Source: Simmondsia chinensis
Taxonomy: Eukaryota; Streptophyta; Magnoliopsida; Caryophyllales; Simmondsiaceae
DNA length: 64,000 nucleotides
Reading direction: 5' to 3'
NCBI GenBank assembly: GCA_018398585.1
Contig: JAGTTD010000006.1
Span: 880,501-944,500 of the forward strand
Part shown: in pieces, positions 1 to 11,285 of the stretch
Layout of the letters: each line of letters opens with the position of its first letter
Numbering within the stretch: position 1 is the stretch's first letter
Made by a program: the position numbers and the translations under genes
Notes under the pieces: generated by a model
Told to the model about the DNA's origin: nothing
Databases searched by the model: none
What the model saw: only the letters and a program-made list of their open reading frames with translations

Positions 1-483
1 AAAGGGCCCCTATTACGCGCGATGATATTATTTTCCGTCAATGGAGTTGACCTAGGAATTGCTTGTTATTAATGCTACAATAAAATAAAAAAATATACGG
101 TTCAACGCCCTTATTCTTATATCTTTGTCATTTTATTGCTACATTAATAAAAATATAATTGTCATGTAAGTTCTGTTGATTAAAAACGAAGTTATCACGT
201 CAAAGAAGAGACTTTTTATTAATACAACAAAAATTTAGAAATATTTGTATTAATATGAAAAAATTTATAGATCCTTTTTATAAGTCAAAAAAATTAATAT
301 TTTTTTATTATTTTTAAAAATTTAAATATTAAAATATAAATAACCTTATAGTTATCAATTTTCAATTTTTGCTGGATTTTCGGCTTCGGATTTTATAAAC
401 ACCATTACCGCCGACTGTTTACCGTTCGTACACTCAAACATTTTGCTCCTCCCACTCATTCTCTCTCTCTCTCTGAAACCGCC
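1..483. other. AT-rich upstream region of the SAP gene
   Basis: No coding region is visible. The first 350 bases are strongly AT-rich with A and T runs. Nearer the gene the sequence becomes pyrimidine-rich, with a CT run at 461-474 just before the start codon, as in many plant 5' leaders. Confidence 0.5.
391..400 (+). promoter_or_regulatory. Possible TATA box
   Basis: TTTATAAA-like sequence about 85 bases upstream of the SAP gene start codon, followed by a CT-rich leader. The spacing fits a short 5' UTR. This is inference from position only. Confidence 0.35.
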
Positions 484-3400
484 ATGGAAGAAAGCTCTGC
501 AGCTCGACCGTCCGATTCAAATCCTAGGGTTTCAACCACTGCTTCGAAGTTTCTTACCGACCTTCCCTCTCGCGGCCTATTTTCCTCCACTGTTTCCTCT
601 TCCAATTTGGTGATCTCTTGCTCTATAATCATCTTTTGAAACCCTAACCTTTTCAGTTCTTGTCGATTAATTGAGTGGTTCATGCTGAATATCTATGTTT
701 GAAGTTTGGTTGTAATCTCCGTTTCTGGAAGTTTGATTTTCCGTTGAATTATCGTGCAATTTGTGTTACAGTCCAAAATATAGTAGTTAAGCGAAGGGTA
801 GTTTATGTATTAATAAATATATTAAGTCTTTTATTTCAATTATACCCTTCCCTTGACTCTATATACAGAGGCCCTGAGTGTAGAGGAGGGTATGGATGAT
901 GAATGTTGAGTCTCTCTTGCCCTCTCTCTCTGCGTCTCGGTCTGTCCTCCCCTCTTTATCTCCCCTTACCTTCCCTCTTACAATACAAAATTACTTTACT
1001 TGTAAATCTCTGTACCTTAGTACGAATTATACAAGTTATATACAAATATACTAATATTTTGAGTTGATTGCGTTGGTTGATTGTATTGGATCGATATGAT
1101 TTGTGTCAATTTATGCCTGTTTGCATTGACATGCCTGTATTCGTTTGACTTGAGTAAAGTTCTTTCATATGATCTAAAAAGGAAACTATACCGAAACTAG
1201 AGAAACCAATAAAATACTAAAAGCAAAGGGATAAGAGAGAAAACATAAAGGGTAACATTGATTTCATGGATAGTTTGTAATACAATTCATTCTGCCTATA
1301 CGTAGAATAACCCCCTATACTACCTATTAGGCTACCCGCATACTACAGACTCAAATACCTGTTTTGGGCATTTATCAATATTTTCCCCTTCGAGAGATCC
1401 TTGTCCGCAAGTGTGTAGGTATGGCATTCTATAGTTTCTAAAAAAGTAGACAATTGTTCGTTTATACTGATACAGGCAAAATTAAGTAACCCACATTGAT
1501 GGATGAGTTAATGAAGTTCCAATATATGTATATCCAAGGAGTTATTCCACCCATTGCCAATTTGTTGTGGGATCAAACCTCCTTTATTTTGTATCATCCT
1601 TGTCCTCAAGGGTCTAGGTATGGCATTCTATAGTTTCTAAAAAAGTAGAAAATTCTTCGTTTATGTTACCTTTTTATTAGGTAGTCTTTTATTTTTAGGG
1701 TTAGGGGTCATTCAAAAACAACCTGTATACGAGATAATACCTTGTAGGGGTAAAGTTGCGTACATCTTACCCTCCCAAGCCCTACCTTGGCCGGAGCTTT
1801 TTGAGGCATTGGGTTGTCGTCGTTGTTGTAGCGTGCAATTTGTGTAGGATGGTTATGCTGTGCTATTATGGGACAATTTTAGTCAATAGTTCAGTGGATT
1901 TCGAGTTATTTACCCCGTTGGTCCTTGATGTTTTTTCTTTTGTTCAAATTGGTTGTTCGTCTCTTCTTTTGTTCAAATTAGTCCCCCGTCTTTTCTTTTG
2001 TTCAAAAGATTTCCTGTTGTTATGTTCTAGGACAAAATTGGTCTCTCATCTTTATAATTTTTACCTAATTTTGATTACTGGATAGGGGACTAATTTTGCA
2101 TAAAATGAAATATTAGGAACTATTTTTAGCAAAAGAAAAGAAGGACTGATTTGAATAGAGTTATGAATATTAGGAGTCAGTTTGAAAAAAAAAGAAAAGA
2201 AAAGATCAGGGACCAATTTGAACAAACTTAAAAACAGTGAGGACTAACGGTGTGGTTAACTTGTGGATTTCTGGTTTAGATACTGATGAGTGGCGGTCTA
2301 CTTGGCTGCTTAATTGGTCTTTCATGCTGTGTCTTTCTTGGTTTGAAATTTAGTTATAGCCTGTGGGCTTTGATCGGCCAATTTGTATTGATTTTTGATA
2401 ACTGTATGCTCAAAAAGAGAGCAGTAAAAGGCAGACATTTTAGATGATATTTCTATTCCTTTCCAAAGGAATTGTATAGCCTCTAATTTTTCCACGGAAC
2501 TTTAAGTTGTTACTCCTGAAATAATATTAATCCCACTTCCCATAATAGGTGCTGCCAAAGTAATGGTTTATTTTTCCAACAATAGGATTATTATGCTTTG
2601 ACTAACTTATACTAGCCACTGTAGGAGACATTGTTTCTGTCCATTAAAGAGAAAGTTGAGTACATTATACTTACTGGCGCCGTAAAGTGTGCAAATGAGC
2701 TATTGAGATTGGTGTAGTAGGTAGGCTACCCTCCTTCAAGCATGAGATATTGGGTTCAATGCTCATTTACACTTCTCTTCGCGCGTTCGTGACCCTATTT
2801 AGTTTAATGTTGTGCCTTCTTATCATTATAAAAAATCTTGTTAAAATAAACCTTATGTTTCAAATCTAAGCTTCATATCACCAAGCAGTTAGGCATCTGT
2901 TTGGGCAGAGGGAGTATAGGTTTTTTTTTTTTTTTCGTTGTCTCCTCTAATCTTCCAAAGATAGCGTTTCACTTCTCTTTAGAAGCCATACAGGCCTGGC
3001 TTTACTAATTGCGTAGGAAATAATTGACATAATCCTTTAACTGTTTGATTCTTTCTATATGAGATGATGTCAATGTGGGTGGGGGAAGATCACTCTTGTA
3101 TGAAGTGTCACCTTTAGGGCATATTTAGGCCTAAACTCAAATGTTCGAAAAATCTAACAAAGATCTATTTTAGCGGTTAGCAAAAGCTTTGGACCTAAGT
3201 AGAGAATCAGTGCTTATATCTCGCCCGCTATTGCAGGGTGGGATGCGAGTTTATATTTGCGACCATGACACCTCCCCTCCAGGTATGCTTTTCAAATTCA
3301 AAACTATTAATCTTAAGGCCTATTTGGCCTAGCTTTTTTCTGGAAAAATGTGTGTGTGTGTGTTTTTTTTTTTGTTTTGTTTTTTTGGAAAGACAATATT

Positions 3401-6400
3401 TCAGATTTTTATGGCGTTTAGCTAGGAAAATAAGTGCTTTCAAATAAAGTAGAAACTGTTTTTTATGCTTTTAAGTAGAAGTTGGAAATACTTCCCTGTT
3501 ACACAAAATCAAAAGAAAAAAAAACTACAAAAACATTCAAACAAAAATACCCCTGTTGGCAACGGTTTTTACAAATGTGTTTATGCAAAAAGCGCTTTTA
3601 AAAAAAACATTTTTTCATAGTTGGGCGGAACAGACCTTTGGTTGGTTGTTTCAAAGCATTTATTTTCTTTAGGCATATTATCTCATGGATTCATCTATTT
3701 GTTTTGACTCTTAAACATGAACTTTACTAACTGTTCTTGTAAGTTTTCTCTTTTGAATCTACCGTTTGTTGGGTGATTTTCCTGCTTAATGTATAAAGTT
3801 TCTCTTGCTACCCTTTGTTTCAAATTTGTACTCTGTAATTGAATATTTACAAAAATGAAAAAGGAAATTATTATACGAGTTCTGAATCGTATGGTCCTTC
3901 CAATTTGTCTATGCAGAGAACCAAGTAATAAAGACGGATCAGATGAACATCTTAATTAGATCTCTCACTTTGAAGAAGCAAAAGGGTGAAGCGGCTGATG
4001 GGTCTAGGAAGAGGTATTCATCCTTGCTTTGAAGCAGGAAAAAGAACGATCAACTTGTATCTTTTGCATTTTTACATGTTTTAAACAAGAGTAACGAGTG
4101 CAATCACGTCGTATCGAATTTGAGCGTAGAATGCATGTGGCCAGAAATGATGGGATCTTAGAGAGACAATTTTCTAGATGTTTTCTGATTTCAAATGATA
4201 TTCAAGCATGTTTATTCGGTACCTGAATAAGTACTTGAACTTGAGTTGGGTACATAAAAGCATTTACCTTTAAACAATACAACTATTAGCATTTATAAGA
4301 CTCTTCTAGGGTAGCTGTTTTCCTTCTAACACTATTTTATTCTATCTTATATTTTATCCTTTTTTTTTTCCCTATACATATGATAGGCTAACAACTTTGA
4401 TATTTGGGTTGTCTAGTCTATATTTCTTCTATTAATTCTAACAACGATAGACTTGTCTACTGGCCCTTTTGGCGAATAACATAGCTCTCATTTCTATGTG
4501 CGTGCAATTGTATGATTAATGTATAAAGAAGCCCCACTTGTCTCCACAGTCCACAAGTCTTCTGAACTAAATTCAATATTTTTGTTCATGCAGAGCATCT
4601 GAAAGAGGTGTGGATGGAAGGGCTTCGGCAAAGAGACCCATGACTAATGGTCAAAATAGTTCTCAACAAGGTGAGCATACTTACGTAGTTGTCGTCTCTG
4701 TAATTAAAAACCCGTATAATACCAATATTAGACACATATTCGCATTTACTTGTTTAAAAAGGGTACAACAACAACAGTCCCAGTGTCCCAAGGGCTCCCG
4801 CATAAGCAGGGTCTGGGGGGTGGATATACGCAGCCTTCCCCCTCTAGGGTGCTACCGTGAAGGGAGGCTGTTTCCGGGGACCCCCAATCAGAGAAACGTG
4901 TCATCATGGGAGCACAGTAGCATGTAATTTAGGGTCTTTACATATAATATCCAATAATACGGTAAAACATGCTTTTTCTAGATGTTATCCATATAATACA
5001 AGTATTATAGCACATATCTATATTTTTCCCATTTAAAAAATAGATAATAATTGAAAATAATCAATATCAATACCTAAATTAAGTATCCATATATTTTGTA
5101 TTATGAAATTCGTCACTTTAACTCTCAAATTATGTACTTCAAATCCGTTATGGTAGGCACAGGAGATCTGTTGATACTATATTATTTACCATATGTCATG
5201 CTTCTGCTACCGCTAGTGTGACTAATGCTATCTTTTAATTTAATTTTATAAGTCAACAAACTTTTAAACAAAATTTTCATATATACGGCCAAGTAATACA
5301 CATACGTATTAGATTTTATTTAATCCCCATATTGTATTTTACTATGTCGTTTGTTATGAACATTTTTCTGGGTTGAGCTCATACTGGAATCTGTTGTAAT
5401 GCTCTTTTTTGTTTTATTAATGTAGAAATCGTGACAGAAAATACTACTTGCACTGCTACTTCTAGTACTTCCTTGATGACATGAAGGTTTTTTTTTTTTT
5501 TTGGGATTACAACTTCATGCATGTCTCTATTAAAAGCATTTTAATCTGATTATACTGACATCGTGTTTGAATAAAATTCTACATCTTAAGATGTTGCATT
5601 ATAGTCAAAGATATAAATCTTGTTGGATATTGATATTCATCACTCATAGCAGAGGTCAAGGCATGTAAAATGATTCAATATGTGTGGTGAGTAAATTTGA
5701 TGTCAACTGGACTAGGATATGACAGTTAAGACTCGAACCTATGACCAAATGTCAAAGTCGATTATTTTGTAAGATTTTTCTTTGTTTTTGCTCTACTTTG
5801 ATGTGTCTAATGCTCCACTTGTTTTTACGGAAAATGTTCTATGCCTTATTACTATTATTCTTTTTCGTATCTACATAACTAGGGATGGCTATGGGGCGGG
5901 TAAAACCCGTTACCCGCGGGTATCCACCCCATTTGGGCCGGGTACGGGTATAGATGAGGCGGGTAACGGGTACGGGTAGGGTACACATGTCAATATCCGT
6001 CACAGGTATGGGGCGGGTACGGGTATAGGCTTGTACCCCCCCGCCCCGCCCCGCCCCGCCTCCGCATGTACCCAGCCCGGCCCGCCCCGTACCCGCATAT
6101 ACCCGCCTTATAATCACATATTGGAGTTACTCGTTGTGTTATTTTATATAAAATATTACTTATGCAATTTATAATTATGAATTCATAGTTATTATTGAAG
6201 GGAAAAAAGAAAAGAATTTATGGCTAATAAGTTGGACATGGATAGGTAACAAGGCAGGTACGAAGCGGGTAAGGGCGGGTACAGGTGAGCAGGGGGCCGG
6301 CAGGGGCGGGTAATGGGTACCCGTTGGGTACCCGTGGGTAATGGGGTGGGTACGGGTATGGGTGGCGGGTACAGGTACCCACTTCATACCCGTGACGGGT

Positions 6401-8437
6401 AATGGGGCGGGTATGGGTGTAGGATTTGGATGGTGGGTACGGGTATGGAGGAGGCGCCCCCCGTACCCGCCCCATCCTGCCCCATTGCCATCCCTATAAC
6501 AATAACTACAAATATGGATGACATTTTCCTCAATTGAGGGGAAATTGACTTCCTTTGAATGAAAGGGGAAACCATTCCCTTCATAGAGGGCAAAACATCT
6601 TCCGCCATAGTCTCATGTCACATGTCACATGTCTCACTTCAACCTTAACGTGGCTAATTATAAACGCCATGCAAATTTACGGAATGAATTTATTTTCTTC
6701 AACTAGAAAGATGAAACCTTTAAGAGACAAATATTTTTTGAGTGAAAATATTTTGAGAAGAAAAATTTTCCGTAAGGAGAAAATGTTTTCCTTTTGAACC
6801 AAACAGAGCCTAAATGTCTTACCAGCGTCCAAATCTCTATGTTTGAAAAGGGTACTTCAAGCCATAATGGAGAGTCGAAGTAGTCCCCTAGGGACATAAC
6901 CTAGTGGTAGAGAACATAGGCGGTCTTATACCCACCCGGGTTTGAATCTCTACTATGGTACTTGTGGCTTCCCTTTATGGGGATTTTAAGGGGTAAACCC
7001 ACCTTCCTCCCCCGCGGCGCACGCTGACCTACCCAAGAAAAGAAAAGGAGAGTAGAAGTAGCCATGTTTTATGTGATATGTTGGAGGAAATTTTCAAACG
7101 AACGTAAAATTTTTTTACTTTGGTTTCATCACTCTCTCCTATTCTATTAATCTCGAATGTTCCAATCATCTAACAAGCTATGTAGATAACTTATTTGGTA
7201 CTGTAGTATTATGATTGATATTTTCGTTGTTTGGTTTTTGATTTTACTTTGTTCTCCATAGGTTCAGAGGGATCAAACATTCGCACCCCAGAAAAGGAGT
7301 ACCAGAATTTGACAGTAGAGCGGCTTCGTGCCCTTTTGAAGGAAAGAGGTCTTTCCCTTAGAGGACGCAAGGTAAGTATTGTAGTACTTAAGATATACAC
7401 GTCACTATTAGGCCGTTAGTGATAGATTCAAAATTGTCTTTTCAGGGCCTAAGCAAGTTTTCCAGATAGTAATATTATAGGGTAAATTACACTTCAATGC
7501 CCTAAGGTTTACAGTAAACCGTTTACTGCAATTCTTTTGAGGTCATATACTTTGGGTTTGAACTTTTTAGTCCAACTGCAGTGGCCAGTGATTTCTCGAC
7601 AGGATTTTATAGAAAGGTGATTTCAATACGACGGAAAGGTGATGTCATGCGCTAGAAAGGTGAATTTGGACTAAGAGATTATTTCACCCTAACCAAACGG
7701 ACCAGAGTATTGAAATGCAATGTTTGTGGATTAAAAAATCAATTTACCGAACTTTGGTTTTTGAAGTGTAATTAACACTATATGTCAACACAGGGCTTGT
7801 TTGGTTTTTAAAATTTAAAGACTAGGTTTTTCCAACAATTTTTTGTTTGAATTTCTTGTTTTTAGGTTTTATAGGGCTTGTGCAAAAACTAAAAATCAAA
7901 AATCAAAAATAATAAAAATTTTATGTTCAAAATCTGGTTTTTGATTTCTCAGAAACCAAAAGCTGCAAGCAGAGAGTCATACCAAATGTGTATGTATGTT
8001 AATTGATGAGACAATAGTTGATAATAGGAAAATGCAAAAGGTAGCTATACTTCAAAGGTTGAATTTAGTATCACATCAGTGATTGTGCACACACTAAGGA
8101 AATCCTTGGTGCTATTCTTCAAACATGTTCATCTAGCATAACTGATAGTACTACAAGAAAGAATCTATATAATTATCATTCAACAACAGCAGTAACAGCA
8201 AACCCAGTGTCTAAAAGGGCTCCCGCCAAGGCAGGATCTGGGACGGTTAGATGTGTGCAGCCCTACCCTTACAGAGTGTTATCTTGAACGGAAGTTGTTT
8301 CCAAAGAGCCTCCAGCCTTAAAAAGCTATATAATTTATCCTTCCTGGCACTTTATTTCCATGTTCATTCTTCCTGACATTTCGCGTCATTTGGTGTAGGA
8401 CGAGCTGATTGCACGTTTAAGAGCAGCTAGTGAGTGA
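484..8437 (+). CDS. SAP-domain protein (small nuclear DNA/RNA-binding type)
   Basis: Six exons: 484-609, 3237-3282, 3917-4013, 4594-4670, 7262-7371, 8399-8437, giving 164 residues. Exon 2 is only 46 nt and supplies the GGMRVYICDHDTSPP stretch; it restores the frame between exons 1 and 3. The C-terminus (about residues 127-162, containing LTVERLRALLKERGLSLRG and then DELIARL) is a SAP motif, a helix-loop-helix that binds nucleic acid in chromatin and RNA-processing proteins. The middle is basic and serine-rich. The protein resembles a conserved, poorly characterised plant SAP protein (from memory At5g63460). The start at 484 is the first ATG after a CT-rich leader. Introns 2, 4 and 5 carry MITEs and an RTE fragment. 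The exact function is unknown. Confidence 0.87.
1695..1835 (+). mobile_element. RTE-type LINE 3'-end fragment
   Basis: Diverged copy of the RTE 3' untranslated end seen intact at 24275-24435: a GGGTAAAGTTGCGTACATC-like core, then a CCCTACC block, then a degenerate TTG/TCG-repeat tail at about 1815-1831. It lies in intron 1 of the SAP gene and is 5'-truncated. Confidence 0.65.
1890..2260. repeat. Inverted-repeat element (MITE-like)
   Basis: The left half repeats TTTTCTTTTGTTCAAATT-type units and the right half carries their complements (GGACCAATTTGAACAAAC near 2210-2228). A related element occurs at 49065-49500. Ends and target duplication are not clear. Confidence 0.45.
2690..2840 (+). mobile_element. 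tRNA-derived SINE copy
   Basis: A box A-like GGTGTAGTAGGTAGG and a box B-like GGGTTCAATGCTC, about 45 bases apart, resemble a Pol III type 2 promoter. Related copies are at 42840-42960 and 54122-54305. The copy is diverged and lies in SAP intron 1. Confidence 0.5.
3318..3652. repeat. MITE with GGCCTATTTGGCC-type ends
   Basis: Starts near AGGCCTATTTGGCCTAGC and ends near the complementary TTGGGCGGAACAGACC, in SAP intron 2. Related copies are at 33445-33716 and 62268-62545. It contains a GT run and T runs. The target duplication is unclear. Confidence 0.45.
4762..4925 (-). mobile_element. RTE-type LINE 3'-end fragment
   Basis: Read on the minus strand it ends in a TTG-repeat tail (CAACAACAACAG on the plus strand at 4767-4779). 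It carries the RTE 3' UTR block with GGCTGCGTATATCC- and CCTGCTTATGCGGGAGCC-like motifs, so it is a 5'-truncated LINE end in SAP intron 4. Confidence 0.75.
5880..6496. mobile_element. hAT-like nonautonomous element filled with GGGTACGGGTA minisatellite
   Basis: Terminal inverted repeats TAGGGATGGCTATGGGGCGGG and its complement (CCCCATTGCCATCCCTA at the right end) enclose 617 bases. The interior is two GC-rich blocks (5885-6110 and 6240-6480) of degenerate GGGTACGGGTA and ACCCGC units separated by an AT-rich core. TAGGGATGGC ends are typical of plant hAT elements. An 8-bp target duplication is not convincing. Confidence 0.65.
6510..6815. repeat. MITE with GGAAAATGTTTTCC / AACCAAACAGAGCC motifs
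   Basis: Internal blocks of GAAAATGTTTTCC type and a right end AACCAAACAGAGCC recur at 32088-32440, 32735-33052, 54371-54684 and 59643-59951. The left end is unclear here. It lies in SAP intron 4. Confidence 0.45.
6885..7050 (+). mobile_element. tRNA-derived SINE copy
   Basis: Box A-like ATAACCTAGTGGTAGAG (about 6896-6912) and box B-like GGGTTTGAATCTC (about 6939-6951) have tRNA-like spacing. They are followed by a body with a CCCTTTATGGGG hairpin. Lies in SAP intron 4. Confidence 0.6.
7480..7790. repeat. Inverted-repeat MITE-like element
   Basis: The left end GGTAAATTACACTTCAATG pairs with the right end TTGAAGTGTAATTAACAC, in SAP intron 5. The middle is unremarkable. Confidence 0.45.
7795..7990. 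repeat. Tourist-like MITE fragment
   Basis: Begins GGGCTTGTTTGGTTTTTAAA and ends with a diverged CATACCAAATG, matching the better preserved copies at 39666-39875 and 56953-57183. Lies in SAP intron 5. Confidence 0.4.
8183..8323 (-). mobile_element. RTE-type LINE 3'-end fragment with imperfect target duplication
   Basis: Minus-strand RTE 3' UTR block with a degenerate TTG tail. Flanks TCTATATAATTATCATTC (8165-8182) and GCTATATAATTTATCCTTC (8324-8342) look like a decayed target-site duplication. It sits in the last intron of the SAP gene, about 60 bases before the final exon. Confidence 0.7.
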
Positions 8438-9270
8438 AACGTCCATCTAATGCTATGTCGCCCTAGGTAAGTTCGTGTTCTTTTGGCAGGTAAGTGAGAT
8501 TGCCGATCTCCAAAAGAACCTTTTTGTACGTCTTGTCTTAGGGTCGACTTTACTAGTCTTTTAACACTAGACCAAGGCCTCATTGACGCTGAGAAGTATC
8601 TTTTGTCGTAATGTGACAAAAGTACCACTCCGAACTAATTGTTTGTACGGGCTTTTGTATGATAGTATATTATATTTTTGCCTTAATTTTTGGGATTGTT
8701 GAGTAACTTCTTGACGACCAATCCTGTAATATACTTCTTAAAATGGTCGTCTTATACTTCTCAGAAAATCGCATGTTATAGTCTCGTTTTTTCCGATTAA
8801 TCTCCTTTTGTCAATGTCGTTAGAATTTCGTTAAAAAGTTAGGTGCTATGCACCCGAGCATTAGGGATCAAATCTATAGTAAACAATAAAAGTTCAGTTA
8901 GATGAAAAATACACACAGATAACTGTAAATTGTAGATACATGATTTGAGCTGGAACTATGTCAATGAATAATCTTAACTTGAACTACTTTAATAAATGTT
9001 ACTGTAAGTTATTTTAGTCCATGTATTAAATGTTCTTAACGTTTTATAATTTAGGTACTCCACGTGTAAAGTTTGTGAAAGATTTGTTAACTATATTTGC
9101 CAAATATGGATAATCGTTATAATTTAAATAACAACAGGTGGTTTTCTGAAAAATATGAAAAGACCATAGTGGTTAAACGAATAATAATCACTTTAGTTAG
9201 GATTTTATGTAAATAATCATATAAATCTTGGTAAAGGTTGCTGGGATGACAATATGTTCTCGTAAAGTTG
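8438..9270. other. 3' flank of the SAP gene
   Basis: Contains the probable 3' UTR. A 10-bp perfect stem (GTTCTTTTGG at 8477-8486 with CCAAAAGAAC at 8510-8519) lies between and across two strong 5' splice consensus sites (8467 and 8490). The rest is AT-rich with no coding potential seen. Confidence 0.4.
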
Positions 9271-9494
9271 TATATTATATATATATATATATTATATTAG
9301 GGGATAGCTATAATGAGCAATAAATGAACTATCCAGAGTCAAAATTATTGTCATCTTTTTCCCATAAAAAAGGGCCCAAAAGGTGTCATCCTTTGCATTG
9401 TTAACATTTTTTTATTTATGTTGGCTATGTTTGTTTTATTGTTGTTTTGTGGTTTACTGTCTATTACTTTATTATTTCGTTTATTTTTATGCTT

Positions 9495-9628
9495 TTCTGG
9501 GTCGGGGGCCTTGAGCACAGTCTCCCTCTGGGGTAGCACCCCGAAAGAATAAGGCTGTGTATATTTTACTCCCAGACCGACCCTACTCTGGCGAGAGCCC
9601 TTGTGGCATTGACATTGTTGTTTTTATT
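9495..9628 (+). mobile_element. RTE-type LINE 3'-end fragment
   Basis: Starts near GGGTCGGGGGCCTTGAGCAC, then the CTCCCTCTGGGGTAGCACCC block, the GGCTGTGTAT block and a short TTG tail. It matches the 3' end at 24275-24435 and is diverged. Confidence 0.7.
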
Positions 9629-10099
9629 GGATGTGTCTAGTTGAATATGGTATATTTGTTTAAAAATTTTTAGTTTTAGTTTTTGTTTTGTTTCTATTTT
9701 ACATGAGAAATACTAATTTTTTGTTTCTTCTTAAAAGTAGAAATAGGTTCTATTTTTATGAAATATTTTTCTTTCTAAGTCAAATACCTTTAAATCTTAA
9801 AAAAAAAAAAATTTCCTGAAAAACGACTTCTAAAGTTTTAAAGTAAGCTTGTCCAAATAAACCCTAATACATTTTGTATAGGGGTTTGACGTGGTTCAAG
9901 TATGGCTATCTTTATACGGACGTGTTTAGATAAAATTGGTGAAATAGGCTCCTAAAAATATAGAAATGAGCATTTGAATGCATTTAAAGGGGATTAATTT
10001 CTCTATGTAAAATGTAAAATATATAAAATATAATATGTATGTAATATATATACTAAATTGACAAATTAAACAAAATATAAAAACTTTTGCGATAAATGA
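9629..10099. other. AT-rich intergenic sequence
   Basis: I see no gene or well-defined element here; there are A and T runs and a TA-rich patch near 10020-10050. Confidence 0.4.
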
Positions 10100-10740
10100 C
10101 CCAAAAGTTCCTGCTAGGGCTTTATCTCAATAGTGAGAGACATGTGAGGGGATAGAGTGTTGCTTTTAGGGGTGTAAATGAGCCCTCGCAAGCCAGCTCC
10201 CCAACGCTCACGAGCCGGCTGGTCATAAAAGCTCGCTCACTTTGAGCTTGAGCCGAGCCCGAGCCAAGTAAATTTCGAGCTCATAAGCTCACGAGCCTAA
10301 ACGAGCTTTTTTAGTATAATATATTTGCTTAAATATTACCCAATGAAGTCATATTAGAGTATAAATGAGCCGAGCAACAGCTTAAACGGGCCCAAACGAG
10401 CCTATATTGAGTTTAAGCAAGCAGAAATATTGCAAGCCTAATTTGAAGTTCACCTAGCTTAGATCAAGCCGAGTTCGAGCCCAAACTTTCAAAGCTCTGC
10501 GAGCTTTGAGCTGTACCCAAGCCGAGCTTAAAGCTAACGAGTCAAGCCTCAAGCCTGGTAGGCTCGGGCTCGACTCGGCTCATATACGCCCCTAATTGCT
10601 TTATGCTAAAAGTCTGGAGTTCGATTCCTTCCTTAAATCTCTCACTTAACTTAACTGACTTCCGTAGTATGTGGGTCGCTACATAGATCGAGATTTACCC
10701 GATAATCAAATTTTCCGTCAGCAAAATAACCCAGAAGTAT
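10100..10740 (+). mobile_element. tRNA-derived SINE split by a hAT MITE
   Basis: The two halves, 10100-10166 and 10595-10740, align with the uninterrupted copy at 11095-11285: both share a GATAGAGTGTTGCTTT-like block, a box B-like GGAGTTCGATTCC, and a distal GTGGGTCGC block. The hAT element at 10167-10594 is inserted between box A and box B regions. Confidence 0.65.
10167..10594. mobile_element. hAT-type MITE with AGCTCGAGCC-rich interior
   Basis: Ends TAGGGGTGTAAATGAGCC and GGCTCATATACGCCCCTA are inverted repeats. Flanking 8-mers GTTGCTTT (10159-10166) and ATTGCTTT (10595-10602) match at 7 of 8 positions, the hAT duplication length. The interior is a string of GAGCTCGAGCCGAGC-like units. 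Related copies lie at 44925-45175, 52005-52375, 55140-55652, 60450-60754 and 61501-61924. Confidence 0.8.
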
Positions 10741-11094
10741 AATATTTGTGAAGACAAATTTTGTAAGGAAGGCAAAGAAGTAGGTTAATGTACGGCATTT
10801 GCATTCAACCGAAGCAGAAAGTGGACATTAACTTTCCATGTACCAACCACATCAACTCTAAGCTACATTTTATAGCACGTTTGTTATTACTCTCTTCCTT
10901 TAAATTTTTTTTTTTGTTCTTTTATAAATTGAACAATTATTTTTTATTTTTATTGTCTTAATTTTTTTGGTGTCACTCGAATTTGAAATAAAGTCTAAAT
11001 AAAACACTAAAATAAGAAATAAAATAGGGTTTTTATTTTCTAATAAAATTAAAAATTTGTAAACAAAAAATAATATTGGACATACCTGCAGGAT

Positions 11095-11285
11095 CTTGCC
11101 TTAGCAGTAGAGATATGCTAGGAGATATAGTATTGCTTTTGACCAAAAGGTCTGGAATTCGATTCCCCTCTCAAATCTCTTCTTAAGGAATCTCTGACTT
11201 AACTGGTTCATGTGGTTTGTGAGTCGCAGCATGAGACGGGGTTTACCAGATAACTGGATCTCTCGTTGGCAAATAATATTAAACA
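11095..11285 (+). mobile_element. tRNA-derived SINE, uninterrupted copy
   Basis: Contains box B-like GGAATTCGATTCCCC and the same head and distal blocks as the split copy at 10100-10740. It shows TATTGCTTTTG once, where the split copy carries the hAT insertion. Confidence 0.6.

Noticed and set aside
5839..6608. Overlapping minus-strand reading frames rich in Pro, Tyr and Thr (extensin-like)
   Set aside because: They are translations of the GGGTACGGGTA minisatellite in several frames at once, inside an intron of the SAP gene, with no gene structure.
6885..6955. Possible tRNA gene (box A and box B present)
   Set aside because: No cloverleaf with paired acceptor stem could be drawn, and the sequence continues into a SINE body. 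The same holds for 2690, 42840, 45645 and 54122.
8386..8628. Minus-strand ORF over the SAP 3' end
   Set aside because: It overlaps the last SAP exon in antisense with no recognisable domain.
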